From Chelydra serpentina (Eukaryota > Chordata > Testudines > Chelydridae), in contig JBAIAC010000006.1 in the NCBI GenBank assembly GCA_037349315.1, forward strand, positions 14,233,501 through 14,297,500: DNA of 64,000 nt, read 5' to 3'. Position numbers and translations under genes: made by a program. A model generated the notes under the pieces. It was given only the letters and a program-made list of their open reading frames with translations, ran no database searches and was not told the DNA's origin. Numbering within the stretch: position 1 is the stretch's first letter; each line of letters begins with the position of its first letter. Shown one piece after another: positions 11,586-23,234 of the stretch.

Positions 11586-11765
11586 CATAGAATCATAGAA
11601 TCATAGAATCTCAGGGTTGGAAGGGACCTCAGGAGGTCATCTAGTCCAACCCCCTGCTCAAAGCAGGACCAACCCCAACTAGATCATCCCAGCCAGGGCT
11701 TTGTCAAGCCTGACCTTAAAAACCTCTAAGGAAGGAGATTCCACCACCTCCCTAGGTAACCCATA
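11586..11765 (-). mobile_element. CR1 3' end, antisense
   Basis: ATAGAATCATAGAATCATAG opens the reversed 3' tail, then CAGGGTTGGAAGGGACCTCA, CTCAAAGCAGGACCAACCCC and CCAGGGCTTTGTCAAGCC. This is almost identical, in reverse, to the 3' end of the copy at 690-1797, so the two belong to the same young subfamily. Strongly 5'-truncated. Confidence 0.92.
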
Positions 11766-11834
11766 TACCACTGAGACCACTGCCTATCATGCTGACCAAT
11801 ATTATGTCATTGTACTCCCTGGTATGTCTGTATC

Positions 11835-11975
11835 CATCTGTTAGCTCTTCTTTTACACTTAAATTGTAAGCTCTTTAGGGCAGGGACTGTCTGTTCTGTG
11901 TTTGTACAGGACCTAACACAACGCAGTCCTAGCCCGTGACTGGGCAGTACAATAATACAAATAATAATAATAACA
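11835..11975 (+). repeat. MIR/CORE-like SINE 3' part
   Basis: AATTGTAAGCTCTTTAGGGC, AGGGACTGTCTGTTCTGTG and GTACAGGACCTAACACAACG are followed by a (AAT)n tail at 11950-11975. Same family as 8366-8545. Confidence 0.8.
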
Positions 11976-11979
11976 ATGA

Positions 11980-14675
11980 TGATGGGATGGATCTGCTAAG
12001 CAGGGGATGACAACCCTCATCAGACCCCTCCCCACTGCACAACCCCTTCCTCCTGGCCAGGTAATGAGAAAGGCCTTGAACCAGAAAGTGACCAGGGTCT
12101 GTTGGGAAGCAGCAGCATCATGGCAAGCCAGGAGCTGCAGGGAAGCTGGAGATAGGAAAAAAATCCTAGTGAATCACATATGGAGCTGTATGTGAAACAG
12201 GCTGTGGTTGGAGGCCATTACAGCTGCAGAGCTGCCAAGGGTTGGCTGTCCTTAAAAGTGATATTTTACAGCCCCAAAGAGTGAGATTGAAGGCCAAAGA
12301 GTGAGACTTTGCAAGTGGTGTGAAAGGTCATTGCTACAGATGGGGACTGTCATCTTTGGTTTGTGGCCACATCCAGTAGTCCAGGTTTTTAATCCAAGCA
12401 GCACATAATACTTTGTTTTACGCTTAATATTGCATAGGACACCCTTAAATGTCCTAATTCATACTAAAGTCTAGGGCACTCGAGAATTCTATATGCAGCG
12501 CAAACCAGTGGATTTTAATAAAAACAATTATTTGCTGGTTGTAACAAAAACCTGGATGGTTGGAGATCCCTGAAGACATGATTTAAATTTTGATATTTAA
12601 TGTTACAGAACCCGCAAACTTTCAATCAAATCCTGCTCGGTTTTTGGGTGAATTCCTACTTTTTGACTGTCAAGTATTCACACACACAACTGCCACTGCC
12701 CACCCCGCCACAACTCCTCCTCCTTCCTCTCTCATGCATATAAAACAGGGGCCTGTAGTATCCATGGTTACCACAATACACAAGCTTGGAAAGTGGCTTT
12801 CCAAGCTCTAAGCCCCATGCCTGAGGCCCCAGATGTATTGTTGTCTCTTGCAGCGCCTGAGTAAAAACATTTTCGAGGTGTGTATATTTACTCAAAAGGA
12901 GTCAGAGAAGCTTAGGAATGTGTGTGCAGCATGCTAATGAGTGAGTCTCACACCCAAGGAGTGAGACTTGTCATGTGTGCAGGTGAGTGCCAGTCTGTGT
13001 GGGATTTATGGGGGAGTATCAATGTCTGGGCAAGGAGCCAATGCAGAGCCCCCCGCAGTGAGAGACAGTAACTCAGCCTGGCCTGGAAACCTGCAAGCTC
13101 CTATTTGCTTAAATAGCGACTGGAGTGAGAGGGCACCCAGACACTAGGCCTGAAGAGCCCTGACTCTTGATTGGACAGTCCCAGGGCCCAAACATTTACC
13201 CCTAGTGTTCACATAAACTAACAGTTTAAGTCTCTATACCTAGAGCATCTGCAATGTCTCTCTTTCCTGCCAGCCCTTGTAAAATACCCTTTAATTTAGC
13301 CATGTGTCTGACTGGATACTGGGAGCCCCCAGGGCTAGCGCCTACAAGGCCTGGCTCCTGAAGCACCTACAGTGTTTGTCTCCACGTTGTGGGGTTCAGG
13401 GTGCTCCGTTACTGAGCAGCCCCAATAGTTACAAAAATAATGTGCTCCAGTTTAACCCAAGGTGACCCTGCCTTTTAACTCCTGCCTTGGCTTCTTTCGT
13501 CATCATACTCCAGAAAGCTAAAATACCCAAAGTCTTGTCATATACTATACCACAGTCTGAAGGGAATTTTAATGACTTACTGAATCACTGCCAGTTCTAA
13601 AAAAGTCATGGAGAAATGGGGAGGTCAGAAAATTGGGGAGAGAGTAAGAAAGCGAATGTGATGAAGATTTAAAATAGAGAGAGAGAGAGAGTAATTACTG
13701 ACTCCCTAAATCTAACTTCAATGTCCAGACAAAGGGAAGCGTATAATATTAAGGGGGGAAATCATTAGACAGCTAGAAGATAAGGGAACTGGGTAAAATT
13801 CATCCCTATGCAGAGAGACAACACAGGGTTTATATTCCACTCAAGTCCTCAAACTAGGCTTAAGTGATGCATAGGCCTTTTGCTGGCTCTCTGCATAGAG
13901 GTGAATTTCACCCACCATGATCTACAAATAGCATGGGTTTATAAAAGAGAAATCATGCTAAACGTGATGTCTATTTTGATGCAATTACAAAATTAAGAGA
14001 ACACAGTAGCTAATAATAGCAGATGCAATATGTCTTGATTTGAGTAAAGCACACAATGAGATGTCTTGCACCATCTTACTGCAATGATGAGTGCAAATTG
14101 GCTTGGGTGTGCGTCACCAGGAGTGAAATCCAGCTGAAGGAAAAGGGATAATCAAATGACAATGACTCACACTGACAATGATTAATTATTGCTATTATTT
14201 ATACACAATAGCACTGAAAGTGTACACAGAACTGTAGATCAAGAAGGCTGTGCTGATGAACCACAGTTGCTCTGGAGGGCTTAATTGCTAGGGGCACAAC
14301 AGGAAAATGGAACAAAACAATGCGGAAGTGGTCACTGGAGTTGGAATGCATCCGAGAACAGTTGGGATTTAAGGAATTGTAGGAGGAGCGTGAGAGAGTT
14401 TCTTGTACAATGCTGGGAAGCTATTCCAGGGCAGCATTAAACAACCAGCACTTTGTATCTGCAGAGATTTGTACAAACGTTAACTACTTAAACACTCACT
14501 GGACCCCTTGGAGGAGAGGAATTGCATAAGGGGGAATTAAATAGCAGTAAATAGTATGAAATTGAGCAGAGGAAAATTTAGGCTGAGTATCACCGCAGCA
14601 CAAGCAAAGCTATTCATCTGATCCTTCACCGAGAGGAAAGAGAGAAAATGTATCCCTTCTGTTTTTCCATAACCA
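11980..14675. other. No recognised gene
   Basis: Mixed sequence with only the GA microsatellite. AAGAGTGAGA words recur at 12277, 12297 and 12958, perhaps an unnamed repeat. No ORF with protein-like composition. Confidence 0.45.
13675..13692. repeat. (GA)n microsatellite
   Basis: A short uninterrupted GA run in otherwise single-copy AT-rich sequence. Confidence 0.9.
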
Positions 14676-14679
14676 AAAA

Positions 14680-16640
14680 GTTCATAGAGTTATAGAGTTT
14701 AAGGCCAGAAGGAATCATATGATTGTGTAGTCTAATCTCTGATATAACACAGGCCAAAGAACATCACCCAGTCATTTCTGAATCAAGCCCATAACTTCTG
14801 TTTGACCTATAGCATATCTTTAGAAAGACATCCAAACTTAATCTGAAGACTTCATGTGACAGAAATCCGCCATGTCCTTAGGTAACTTGTTCTAATGATT
14901 AATTTACTTTACGTCTAGTCTGAATTTATTTAGCTTCAGCATCCAACCATTGGACCTTGTTATGCCTTTTTCTGCTAGATTAAAGAGCTGTCTACTATCA
15001 CAAATATCTTCCTGCCATGGGTGTTTGTAGGCTGAGCTCAAGTCATCTAGACTCTTAACCTTTTCTTGGATAAACTAAGTAGATTGAACTGTAAGGCATG
15101 TTTTCCAGACCTCAAATAATTTTTGTAGTCCTTTTCTGATCCCTTTCCAATTTGTCAACATCTTTTTGAAGTGTGGACACCAGAACTAGACATAGTATTT
15201 CAGTAATAGTCTCACCAGTGCCATATACGGAGCTAATACCAGTCCCCTACTCGTCAGGAGTTGTATTTGCCCCCTCAGCTACAGCATCGAATCACATTGA
15301 AAGCTCATGTTCAATTGGTTATCTACCATGACCCCAAAGGCCTTTTTAGAGTCACTGTTTTCCCGGATACAGTCCCCCATCTTTTAAGGGTGACCTACAT
15401 TCCTTGTTCCTAGATCTATGATCTAGCATGTTTAAACACATGTGGTTCAAATAGGCCATACCAAGGGATTCAGGTCAACCTCTCCCCAACATTATTTACC
15501 ACTCAACCAATTTTTGTGTCATCTCCAAATTTTACAAGCAATGATTTTATATTGTCTGCCCGATTCGTGATCAAGATATTGAATGGCACAGGCTCAGAAC
15601 AGATTCCTGCAGGACTCCCAATAAAAAAATCCCCATTGGATGATTCCCCATTTAAAATTATTGTTTGTAATCGATTTAATAGGGACTTTATTGATTTTAT
15701 ATAATGCAAATATTTTTATCAGAATGTCATGCAGGCCTAAGCCAAATCTCTTAGGGCAGGTCTACACTACGGGGGAGGGGTGGTCGAAGTAAGGTACGCA
15801 ACTTCAGCTACGTGAATAACGTAGCTGAAGTCGACGTACCTCGCTCGACTTACCTCGCCATGAGGACGCTGCAATGTCGAAGGCTGGTGCTCCCCTGTCG
15901 AAGGCTGGCGCTCCCCCGGCGAGTCCGCTTCCGCCTCGCATCGGGGTGGATTACTGGCGTCAACGGGGAGCGCATTCTGGGATCAATTTATCGCATCTAG
16001 ATTAGACACAAAAAATCGATCCCCAAAAGATCGATTGCTACCCACCGAATCGGCGGGTAGTGTAGACTAGCCCTTACAGAAGTTAAATTATATTGTGTCA
16101 ACACTGTTACTTTTATCATCAAATTTGTGATCTCATTAAAAGTATCCAATTTGTTTGACAAGACTTATTTTCCATAAAAGCATGGTGATCGGCATTGATT
16201 ATCCTGGCATCTTTTAACTCTTTACTGAAAGCATCCCAGATCAACCTTTCCATGATTTTGCCTGGGACTGATATCAGTCTAACCATCTTAGAGTTTCCCA
16301 GGTCATCTCGTTTACCCTTTCTAAATACGTGCACAGCACTGGCTTTTTTTCCAGTCTTCTGGAACGTCACCCGAGTTGTTAAAATCAGCATTGATGATTC
16401 AGAGCACTCTTCAGCCAATTCCTTTCATACTCCTGGGTGCAAGATGTCTGGTCCTGCAGACTTAAAAATGTTGAAATTTAATAGTTCCTGTTTAACATCC
16501 TCCCTAGTTACTGGTGAAATAGAAAGTATTTCATTATCACTGTACAGTGTGAATAAATCAGCCTGCTTCTTTCTGCATACTGAATAGAAATATTTGTTCA
16601 GTACATTTTCTACCTCATAAGTGAGAATGTTATCATTCTT
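14680..16640 (-). mobile_element. Long, old CR1 LINE, antisense, interrupted by a MITE
   Basis: About 1.6 kb of CR1 on the minus strand, with a foreign insert at 15754-16073. Minus-strand translation gives FRKGKRDDLGNSKMVRLISVPGK and FMENKSCQTNWI in the palm N-terminus (16119-16418). After the insert come SPAGICSEPVPFNI and FGDDTKIG (15503-15709). The catalytic motif reads FGDD instead of FADD. The C-terminal part and 3' UTR continue to about 14680 with many stops and frameshifts. It is clearly older than the 690 copy. Upstream of 16640 the match fades. Confidence 0.85.
15754..16073. mobile_element. Complete Harbinger-like MITE, 320 bp, TTA target duplication
   Basis: The left end GGGCAGGTCTACACTAC and inverted right end GGGCTAGTCTACACTAC are near-perfect inverted repeats. 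TTA flanks both sides (15751-15753, 16074-16076). Internally it has the palindrome CAGCTACGTGAATAACGTAGCTG and ATCGAT-rich arms. A 21-bp tandem duplication (TGTCGAAGGCTGGYGCTCCC) lies at 15875-15916. It has no coding capacity and presumably used a Harbinger transposase of the kind encoded at 30376-31469. Confidence 0.92.
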
Positions 16641-16644
16641 GTCT

Positions 16645-17265
16645 AGTATCAGTCATAGTCGATTCCTAGGATTTTGTTTATTCCTGATATATTTCAAACA
16701 TTCCTTCATATTGTCCTTAACTCACCAATTGGCGAAAGCGAATACTAGTCCTCAAACGGCTAAATCAACTCACAGTTCGCAGTGAATTCAAAATGAAATT
16801 CCTGAGGTCCAGTATCAGCTACAGTGGAGACTGGAGCATTTCTAATGTTGAATGATCCTCACAAGGTCATTCTCCAGTCTCACCAGCAGTACTTGATCAG
16901 AAATCCACACCCCACTACTGTAGTCCCCTCTTCCCCTTCAGCCTGGATTTAGTCCCATATCACATTCATTATTCCATATTGACCGGGAGAGCTGCCTTTC
17001 CTCCCTCTTTTCATCCTCCAAGAAAATACCGCATTGCAGCTCTTGTAGCAATTAGTCAAATTGCAGCAGTGGCTCTGAGGAAACGTATCTTCTCTTAGCC
17101 TAGCAAGGCACTGCACACTGCTAATTAGTGCCCATTGGTCCAGGCTTTTGAATGGATCAGGTACACACAGAGAGCGTTACTCTACTTTTAGCTCAGATAT
17201 GTATGCCAGCCTGAGCGGTTAGTTATCTCCACTGGATTGGACTGATGGTTGAAAAGTTTAATTAA
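16645..17265. other. No recognised feature
   Basis: Between CR1 fragments; nothing assigned. Confidence 0.5.
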
Positions 17266-17267
17266 GT

Positions 17268-17410
17268 TCATAAATTTTAAGGCCAGAAGGGACCATCAGA
17301 TCATCCAGTCTGACCCCCTGTATATCGTAGGCCATTAAAGACCCAGTTGCCCCTGTATTAAGCCCAATAATTTGTGTCTGTCTTCCAGAAAGGCCTCCAT
17401 TCTCAAGACA
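17268..17410 (-). mobile_element. CR1 3' fragment, antisense
   Basis: CATAAATTTTAAGGCCAGAA, GGGACCATCAGATCATCCAG and TCTGACCCCCTGTATATCGT are the reverse of an older CR1 3' end, closely related to the copy at 3446. Confidence 0.85.
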
Positions 17411-17848
17411 AAGTTAGGCTGAGTCTTCTGTGGAGGAACATGACTGATGATTTCTGCTTAAATCATGCCACTAAGGGAAACTTTAGTGTCAGCTGACTAG
17501 CCCATCGGCCTATAGAAGTGATCAATGGATGCCCAATGAGCCACACTGGTAAATGGAAAAGTCATGCATAAACTTGATTTATAGATAAGGAGAATCTCAC
17601 TCTTTCATCCCCACTTTCTATTATTCTTATTTTCACAATACTGTCAGGCTGAATGCTCCCACCTTCAATTGGAAAATGTTCAGTATGTCCCCCATACACT
17701 GCAATACTAAATGGTGGCAAATGTTGCTTTATGCCATCAATTAAGGAAGCCAAAGACACTCATCTTTTCGCATGTTCATTGAGTAAATTCTACGGAAGTG
17801 GTAGCAGTAGTTAAAATAAAATGTCATAGAGGACTGAATTGTTTAGCT

Positions 17849-18165
17849 GAGTGTTATTCAACCAGTAGGCTGTGACCCCCACAGGGACCACCAAAGACAA
17901 TCAGGAGAGTTGGAAGGCAGTGAAAATTTTTATCACAAATCTAAAGTAAAGAAAGTAAAATTTCCACAATAACTTCAGGGTGGCCCAAACCTTCAAAGTT
18001 AATGAAGTCAATTGTAGTGATACAGTAGTTGTATAATGTAGCTTATTGTTGCTATATCGTACTATCATTTTTAATTTACTTTTACTTTTCTAGTAAATGG
18101 GGGGGGGGAGGGTTCACAAATATTTTTTTACTTCAAATAAGGAGTCACCAACCTGAGAAACACTG
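17849..18165. mobile_element. hAT non-autonomous element, about 317 bp
   Basis: The left end AGTGTTATTCAACC and the inverted right end CAGTGTTTCTCAGGTTG are hAT-type termini. Flanking 8-mers GTTTAGCT (17841-17848) and GTTTAAGT (18166-18173) agree at 6 of 8 positions, as expected for an old 8-bp target duplication. The interior is AT-rich with a poly-G run (18100-18110) and no ORF. Confidence 0.8.
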
Positions 18166-18174
18166 GTTTAAGTG

Positions 18175-19220
18175 ACTGGTAAAGCCCTCAGACTCTTTAT
18201 CTCTATGTCGCTGATTTTAATCCAGGGTAGATTAATAGTGAGAAAAGGTCATTATAATCTGGTCACTCCAGAGTGGCTCATGTGAAAAGCTGGTGGTCGC
18301 CATTCAGATCCTACATCCATATCACATACTACATTCCACCATCACAAATGGCACCAATGGATACCCTTGCGGGCATCCTCTCCATAAAGCCCACGACTGG
18401 ATGGTCATTGAGGGTGAACTCCTCTCTCAGTCCTGATTGTTGATATACTGATTTTGGCAATAGGATGCTGTGAGATGGCGCCTTTCATTCTCAAGGCTCC
18501 CCAAATCATTTACGGTCTGACAAACTGTGTAGAGATCATTTCACTTGCCACTGAAATGCAGCCTCCTCGGAGTGAAACACAGCAGCTATTTAACAAAGCA
18601 TGACACCACTGCACAATTTAAGCCAGGTAGTTCATAAAGATAGTGCATTCCACTGAAACTGCAGGGGGAATTTGAGGTGGCGAGAATGCATTTGTCCAAA
18701 CTGGAATTTGGCCAAGACACTGAGGGTAACAGATATTCTTGCAAAAAAATGAAATGGTTCAGATCTGACTCAGAGGGAAGACTACAACTTTGTGAATCAT
18801 CAAATGGCATTTCCTGCCGCACCTAGGAAACCCAGCCAACTACCAATACCTGACCATGCTTAGCTTACAAAATCTACCAGGTTTGCAGCATAGCATTTCG
18901 TGACTGCAGTAATCAAGTACTTTTGCTTAGAAACAGAGAGGCTTGTAACACAGCGCTACCACCGCAATATGGAGGGGCAGGGGAAGAACCACCGAGTACT
19001 GCAGATGGCTAATATTGCTGCCAACCGTCCATGGCAGGTCAATTAAATGCACTTGGAGCCAGCTTGTCTCCTGCACGCACTATATTAATGCAGGCTGTTA
19101 TCCCACCAGAGAGTGGACGCCAATGCACAGGAAAGAAATGGAGTGAAAAAAAGATTGGAAATGGAAAGATTCAACTGAATTATTAGAAAATCCCACTGGC
19201 TTATGGTTGAACAGAGGCAA
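18175..19220. other. No recognised feature
   Basis: No ORF or named repeat supported. Confidence 0.5.
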
Positions 19221-19221
19221 G

Positions 19222-19310
19222 ATGTCATAGAGTTTAAAGCCAGAAGGGATCGCTAGATAATCTACTCTGAGCTCCCGCACACTAATCCAACAACTGAAAT
19301 GAGCCCAACG
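19222..19310 (-). mobile_element. CR1 3' scrap, antisense
   Basis: GTCATAGAGTTTAAAGCCAG followed by AAGGGATCGCTAGATAATCT resembles the reversed CR1 3' tail of the 17268 type. Confidence 0.65.
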
Positions 19311-19734
19311 TACTCTAACCCACAGGAGACTAGACTGTTGTGTACCACAAGCCAAGAAAGGAGGGCCAAGGTGCACCAGTGTCTGAGGCCACCACATTGG
19401 CAGGGAAATGATCAAGTGAGGTGTACTCAGATAATCCTGGCAAGTGACCTGCACCCCATGCTGCAGAGGAAGGGGGTGGGGGTGGGGGAAAGGTCACTGC
19501 CAATATAAAATACTCTGATTTCCAGGCATGTATTTTGAGATAGTTTTGTACTTGTAATGAATTTTTAATGATTTTCTAAAATGCTGCACACAGCTTTGGG
19601 CACAGCATTTGAGCATACAGATTGGCATAGCGCATTGGACCAGTGTTTCGGACAGTGCTCAACACTAGATGCTTCTGAGGAAGTTATCAATCCCACCCCA
19701 AAATGGGCCAGTATGGAAACACCTGCCCACAGGG

Positions 19735-20000
19735 AAGTTTTTTTCCTAGTCCTTTTAGAAGCTGGCTTATGTTCTGAAGCATCAGATGATATCCCTTCCT
19801 AACTAGTGGCTTTTACTTTTGTAATCTTATCCAATGTGAAAACATGCTCATTTATTATCTACGAAAATGCCCAATCCCTTTTGGATTTCTGCTAAACTTG
19901 TGACATAATGATCTCTTGTGGCAGTGAGTTCCACAGGCTATTTCTTTTCATTATTAATCCATTTACTGCCTTTCAATTTAATCAAAAGCCAAAGGCAGAA
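19735..20000 (-). mobile_element. CR1 fragment, antisense (C-terminal coding region)
   Basis: CTCTTGTGGCAGTGAGTTCC and ACAGGCTATTTCTTTTC, then CTGCCTTTCAATTTAATC, parallel the reversed C-terminal coding part that is better preserved at 48540-48640. Diverged. Confidence 0.6.
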
Positions 20001-20404
20001 AGCACAAAATCCCTCCGAGCCTCTGCTTTTCTTGTATAAGAACTAAGGACAATCACAGTTTCTGTGCTTGACAGTGTACAGGCTTGTTCACTCCATGCAT
20101 CTCCTAGGGGCACAATTTACCTGAGAGATGGCATGGAGGAATCCAGACCATCGCCCCTCCCTCCTTTCAACAGCAGCATACAGAAGAGTGGTGCAAAGGT
20201 GCACATTTCCTCCGGGTGCTGAGGAGGAGAGGACATGATCTTTTGAGGCACAGTCCCTCCCAGCACTCTCCTTGCAGAAGGACAATGCAGCTCTGCACTG
20301 CCTCCACACATGACAGAAGCTAGATGCCACAATCTAGCCCGAAATCTAGATGGAGTTAAGAAAAGAGTATGAAATACGCTAAAGGGGGTGGAAAATGAGA
20401 TCTG

Positions 20405-20735
20405 TATGGAAAGGTTAAGCAAAATGCGCCAGTCAACCTGTGGAACTCTTTGCCAGGGGATGTTGTGAAGGCCAAGACTATAACAGGATTAAAAAAAGAA
20501 CTAGATAAATTCATGGGGGATAAGTCCATCAATGGCTATTAGCCAGGATGGGCCGGGATGGTGTCCCTGGCCTCTGTTTGCCGGAAGCTGGGAATGGGCG
20601 ACGGGATGGGTCACTTGGTGATTACCTGATTTGTTAATTTCCTCTGGGGCACCTGGCATTGGCCACTCTCAGAAGGCAGGATACTGGGCTAGAAGATCTT
20701 TGTTCTGACCCAGTATGGCCGTTCTTACATTCAGT
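20405..20735 (+). mobile_element. CR1 3' end
   Basis: CCAGTCAACCTGTGGAACTC encodes the [12 protein letters not shown] motif, followed by the tail TAGATAAATTCATGGGGGAT, CCATCAATGGCTATTAGCC and the 3' UTR ending TGACCCAGTATGGCCGTTCT. It is the same subfamily, in the opposite orientation, as the copy at 48287-49120. Confidence 0.88.
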
Positions 20736-20859
20736 CCACATATAAAATGCTCCATAACTGTCTTCAAATACATACAGAAATGTTCTAAAGAGAACAGGGA
20801 ACAGTTAATCTCTTTAGTCAAGCCAGATAGATCCTGAAATTATGTGGGCAGAAGCTGCA

Positions 20860-21000
20860 GCAAGGAAAATATTAGGAAACATTTATACATGTAAGGACAT
20901 TTAGGCACTGGAACAAGCTGTCAATGCAGTTTGTGGAATCACCAGCGTTGAAGCTATTCACGCTGGATTTGACATCCTTCTATTAGGGATGATATATACA
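20860..21000 (+). mobile_element. Degenerate CR1 C-terminal fragment
   Basis: Patterns such as GGCACTGGAACAAGCTGTC, GGAATCACCAGCGTTGAAG and CACGCTGGATTTGACATCC follow the end of CR1 ORF2 (WN.LP...SP.L..FK.RLD). Limits approximate. Confidence 0.6.
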
Positions 21001-21004
21001 GAGT

Positions 21005-21845
21005 TAAATCATTCCTGCCATGATGCAACTCTATCCTACCCCAAAATGAGCCCATGTTAAATGTGATGTTTAACGGAGTGACACACTTTGTAACTTAAAA
21101 CAATACATACTGTAGTATAGCTGGTAAAGCATCCTAAAACAGGCACGCCAAAGAACATTGCTAGCATGGGAGAAAAAGTAGCTCTGAGTAAGCCAAGCAG
21201 ACAACAGCGATCAGCGCTTGCGTAACAAAGCAAGCCCAGACAATAAATAATGTCTTTCATGTAGTCCCTTTCATTATGAAGGATCCCAAAGCACGCTGCA
21301 AACTGATATGCGTGCTATACGGAGATCACTACATTCACCACCAAAAAGCAGCTGCTGAAAAGTCAAGGGGAGTTGATTGTTTCACTGCCATTTGGGCCTT
21401 TGAAAATCGGCCCCTCAGACCCACTTCACAGAGCGAAGTAACTCTACTGAGTGCTGTGGGTCTCTGAGCTGATAAAAGCGAGAGGCTGTGAGGAGGAGCA
21501 GAGCTGGCCTGCAGTTGCTAAGAACTGAAGTAGGCGCCGTGACTCTAGAATCCTCTTCTGTGGGAATGGGAAAGCTCAATGGATCCGTGCAGCAATGTAC
21601 CCTCCAGATACGTGTATCAGTGGAGTCTCCAGGCCCTGCTCTCTCTCCTTGCGCAGGACCCACTGAGTATGGCTGCACCAGGATTGCCTACAGAGACAAG
21701 CTGCATGGTAGAATGTCACTGGCAGACTCCTCACATCCTGCCCAAACCCACATGCATCCAACTGACCTGTTTTCAGTTTGTCCACATAGGCCATACAAAT
21801 GCATTTGGATGCCCTTTAATCCTGCTGAAGAGCACCTCACTCTGC
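21005..21845. other. Mostly unassigned
   Basis: A SINE scrap is possible at 21270-21310 (AAGGATCCCAAAGCACGC). The ORFs here overlap the flank of the GC-rich element and show no domain. Confidence 0.45.
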
Positions 21846-21849
21846 AATG

Positions 21850-23231
21850 GGGTTGCCAGGCATGCGGTTTTCGACCAGAACGCCCGGTTGAAAAGGGACC
21901 CTGGCGGCTCCAGTCAGCACTGCTGACTGTGCTGTTAAAAGTCCGGTCAATGGTGCAGCGGGGGCTAAGGCAGGCTTCTTGCCTGCTGTGGCTCCGCACG
22001 GCTTCCGGAAGCAGTGGCATGTCCCCGCTCTGGCTCCTACGCATAGGGGCAGCCAGGGGACTCCACACACTGCTCCCACCCCAAGTGCCAGTTCAGCAGC
22101 TCCCATTGGCCGGGAACCGTGGCCAATGGGAGCTGCGGGGGCAGTGCCTGCGGATGGGGCAGGGAGCAGAGCTGCCTGACCGTGCCTCTGCGTGGGAGCT
22201 GGAGCAGGGACATGCTGCTGCTTCTGGGAGCTGCTTGAGGTAAGCGCCACCCAGAGCCAGCACCCCTGACCTGCTCCTGCACTCCAACCCCCTGCCCCCC
22301 TGCCCTGATCCCACTCCTGACCTCCAAACCCCATGGTCCCAGCCCGGAGCACCCTCCTGCACCCCAAACCCCTCATCCCCAGCCCCAACCCAGAGCCCGC
22401 ACCCCCAGTGACAGTCCTCCGCCTCCCCTGCACTCCAAGCCCTGGCCCTGATTCCCTCCCACCCTCCGAACCCCTCAGCCCAAGCCCAGAGCCCCCTCTT
22501 TCACTCCAAACCCCTAATTCATGGCCTACCCCAGAGCCCGCATCCCCCGACGGAGCACTCTCCCCTCCTGCACCCCAACTCCCTGCCCCAGCCTGCTCCT
22601 GCACCCCAAATCCCTCATCCCCAAACCAGAGCTCACACCTCCAGCTGGAACTCTCACTCCCCATGCCCAGCAACCCCCTGTCCTGGCCCGGAGCCCCCTC
22701 CTGCACCCTGAAGCCCTCATTTCTGGCCCCACCCTGGAACCCGCACCCCCAGCCCAGAGCCCATACCCCCTCCCACACCCCAACCCCCTGCCTCAGCCTG
22801 GAGCTTCCTCCCATACTCCCAACCCCTCAGCTCCACCCCCCAGTCTGGAGCACCCTCCTACACCCCAAGCCCCTCATCCCCAGCCCCACCCCAGAGTCTG
22901 CAACCCCCAGCTGGAGCCCTCATACCACCCCCCACACCCCAACCACCTGCCCCAGCCCAGAGCCCCCTTCCGCACCTCAAATCCCTCGTCCCCAGCCCCA
23001 CCCCCAATCCCTCACCCCCAGCCGGAGCCCTCACCCCCTCCCATACCCCAACCCCCTGAGCCAGCCTGGTGAAAATGAGCAAGTGAGTGAGAGTGGGGAG
23101 AGCGAGCGACAGAGGGAGGGGGGAGGGAGTGAGCAGGGGGAGGGGCCTCGGAGGGGGGGGGACAAGGCCTCAGAGGAACAAGGGGCGGGGCAAGGATGTT
23201 CGACTTTGTGCAAGTAGAAAGTAGTCACATT
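21850..23231 (+). mobile_element. GC-rich non-autonomous DNA element with a proline-codon minisatellite
   Basis: The left end GGGTTGCCAGGCATGCGG and the degraded inverted right end (23222-23231) are flanked by CAATG on both sides (21845-21849 and 23232-23236). The first 400 bp hold the palindrome GCTCCCATTGGCCGGGAACC / GTGGCCAATGGGAGCTG (about 22100-22138). From 22255 to 23070 it is a variable tandem array of CCCCAGCCC, GAGCCC and CACCCC units. The long proline-rich and antisense glycine-rich ORFs here (up to 325 codons) arise from the array; they are not genes. Family recalled from turtle repeats; superfamily uncertain. Confidence 0.7.
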
Positions 23232-23234
23232 CAA

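Noticed and set aside
21488..22243. 251-codon plus ORF
   Set aside because: It crosses from unassigned sequence into the GC-rich element at 21850, has no domain and overlaps open frames on the other strand.
22333..23217. 294-codon proline-rich ORF and the 325-codon antisense ORF at 21837-22814
   Set aside because: Both come from a CCCC/GAGCCC minisatellite inside a non-autonomous element; open frames exist on both strands and no domain is present.
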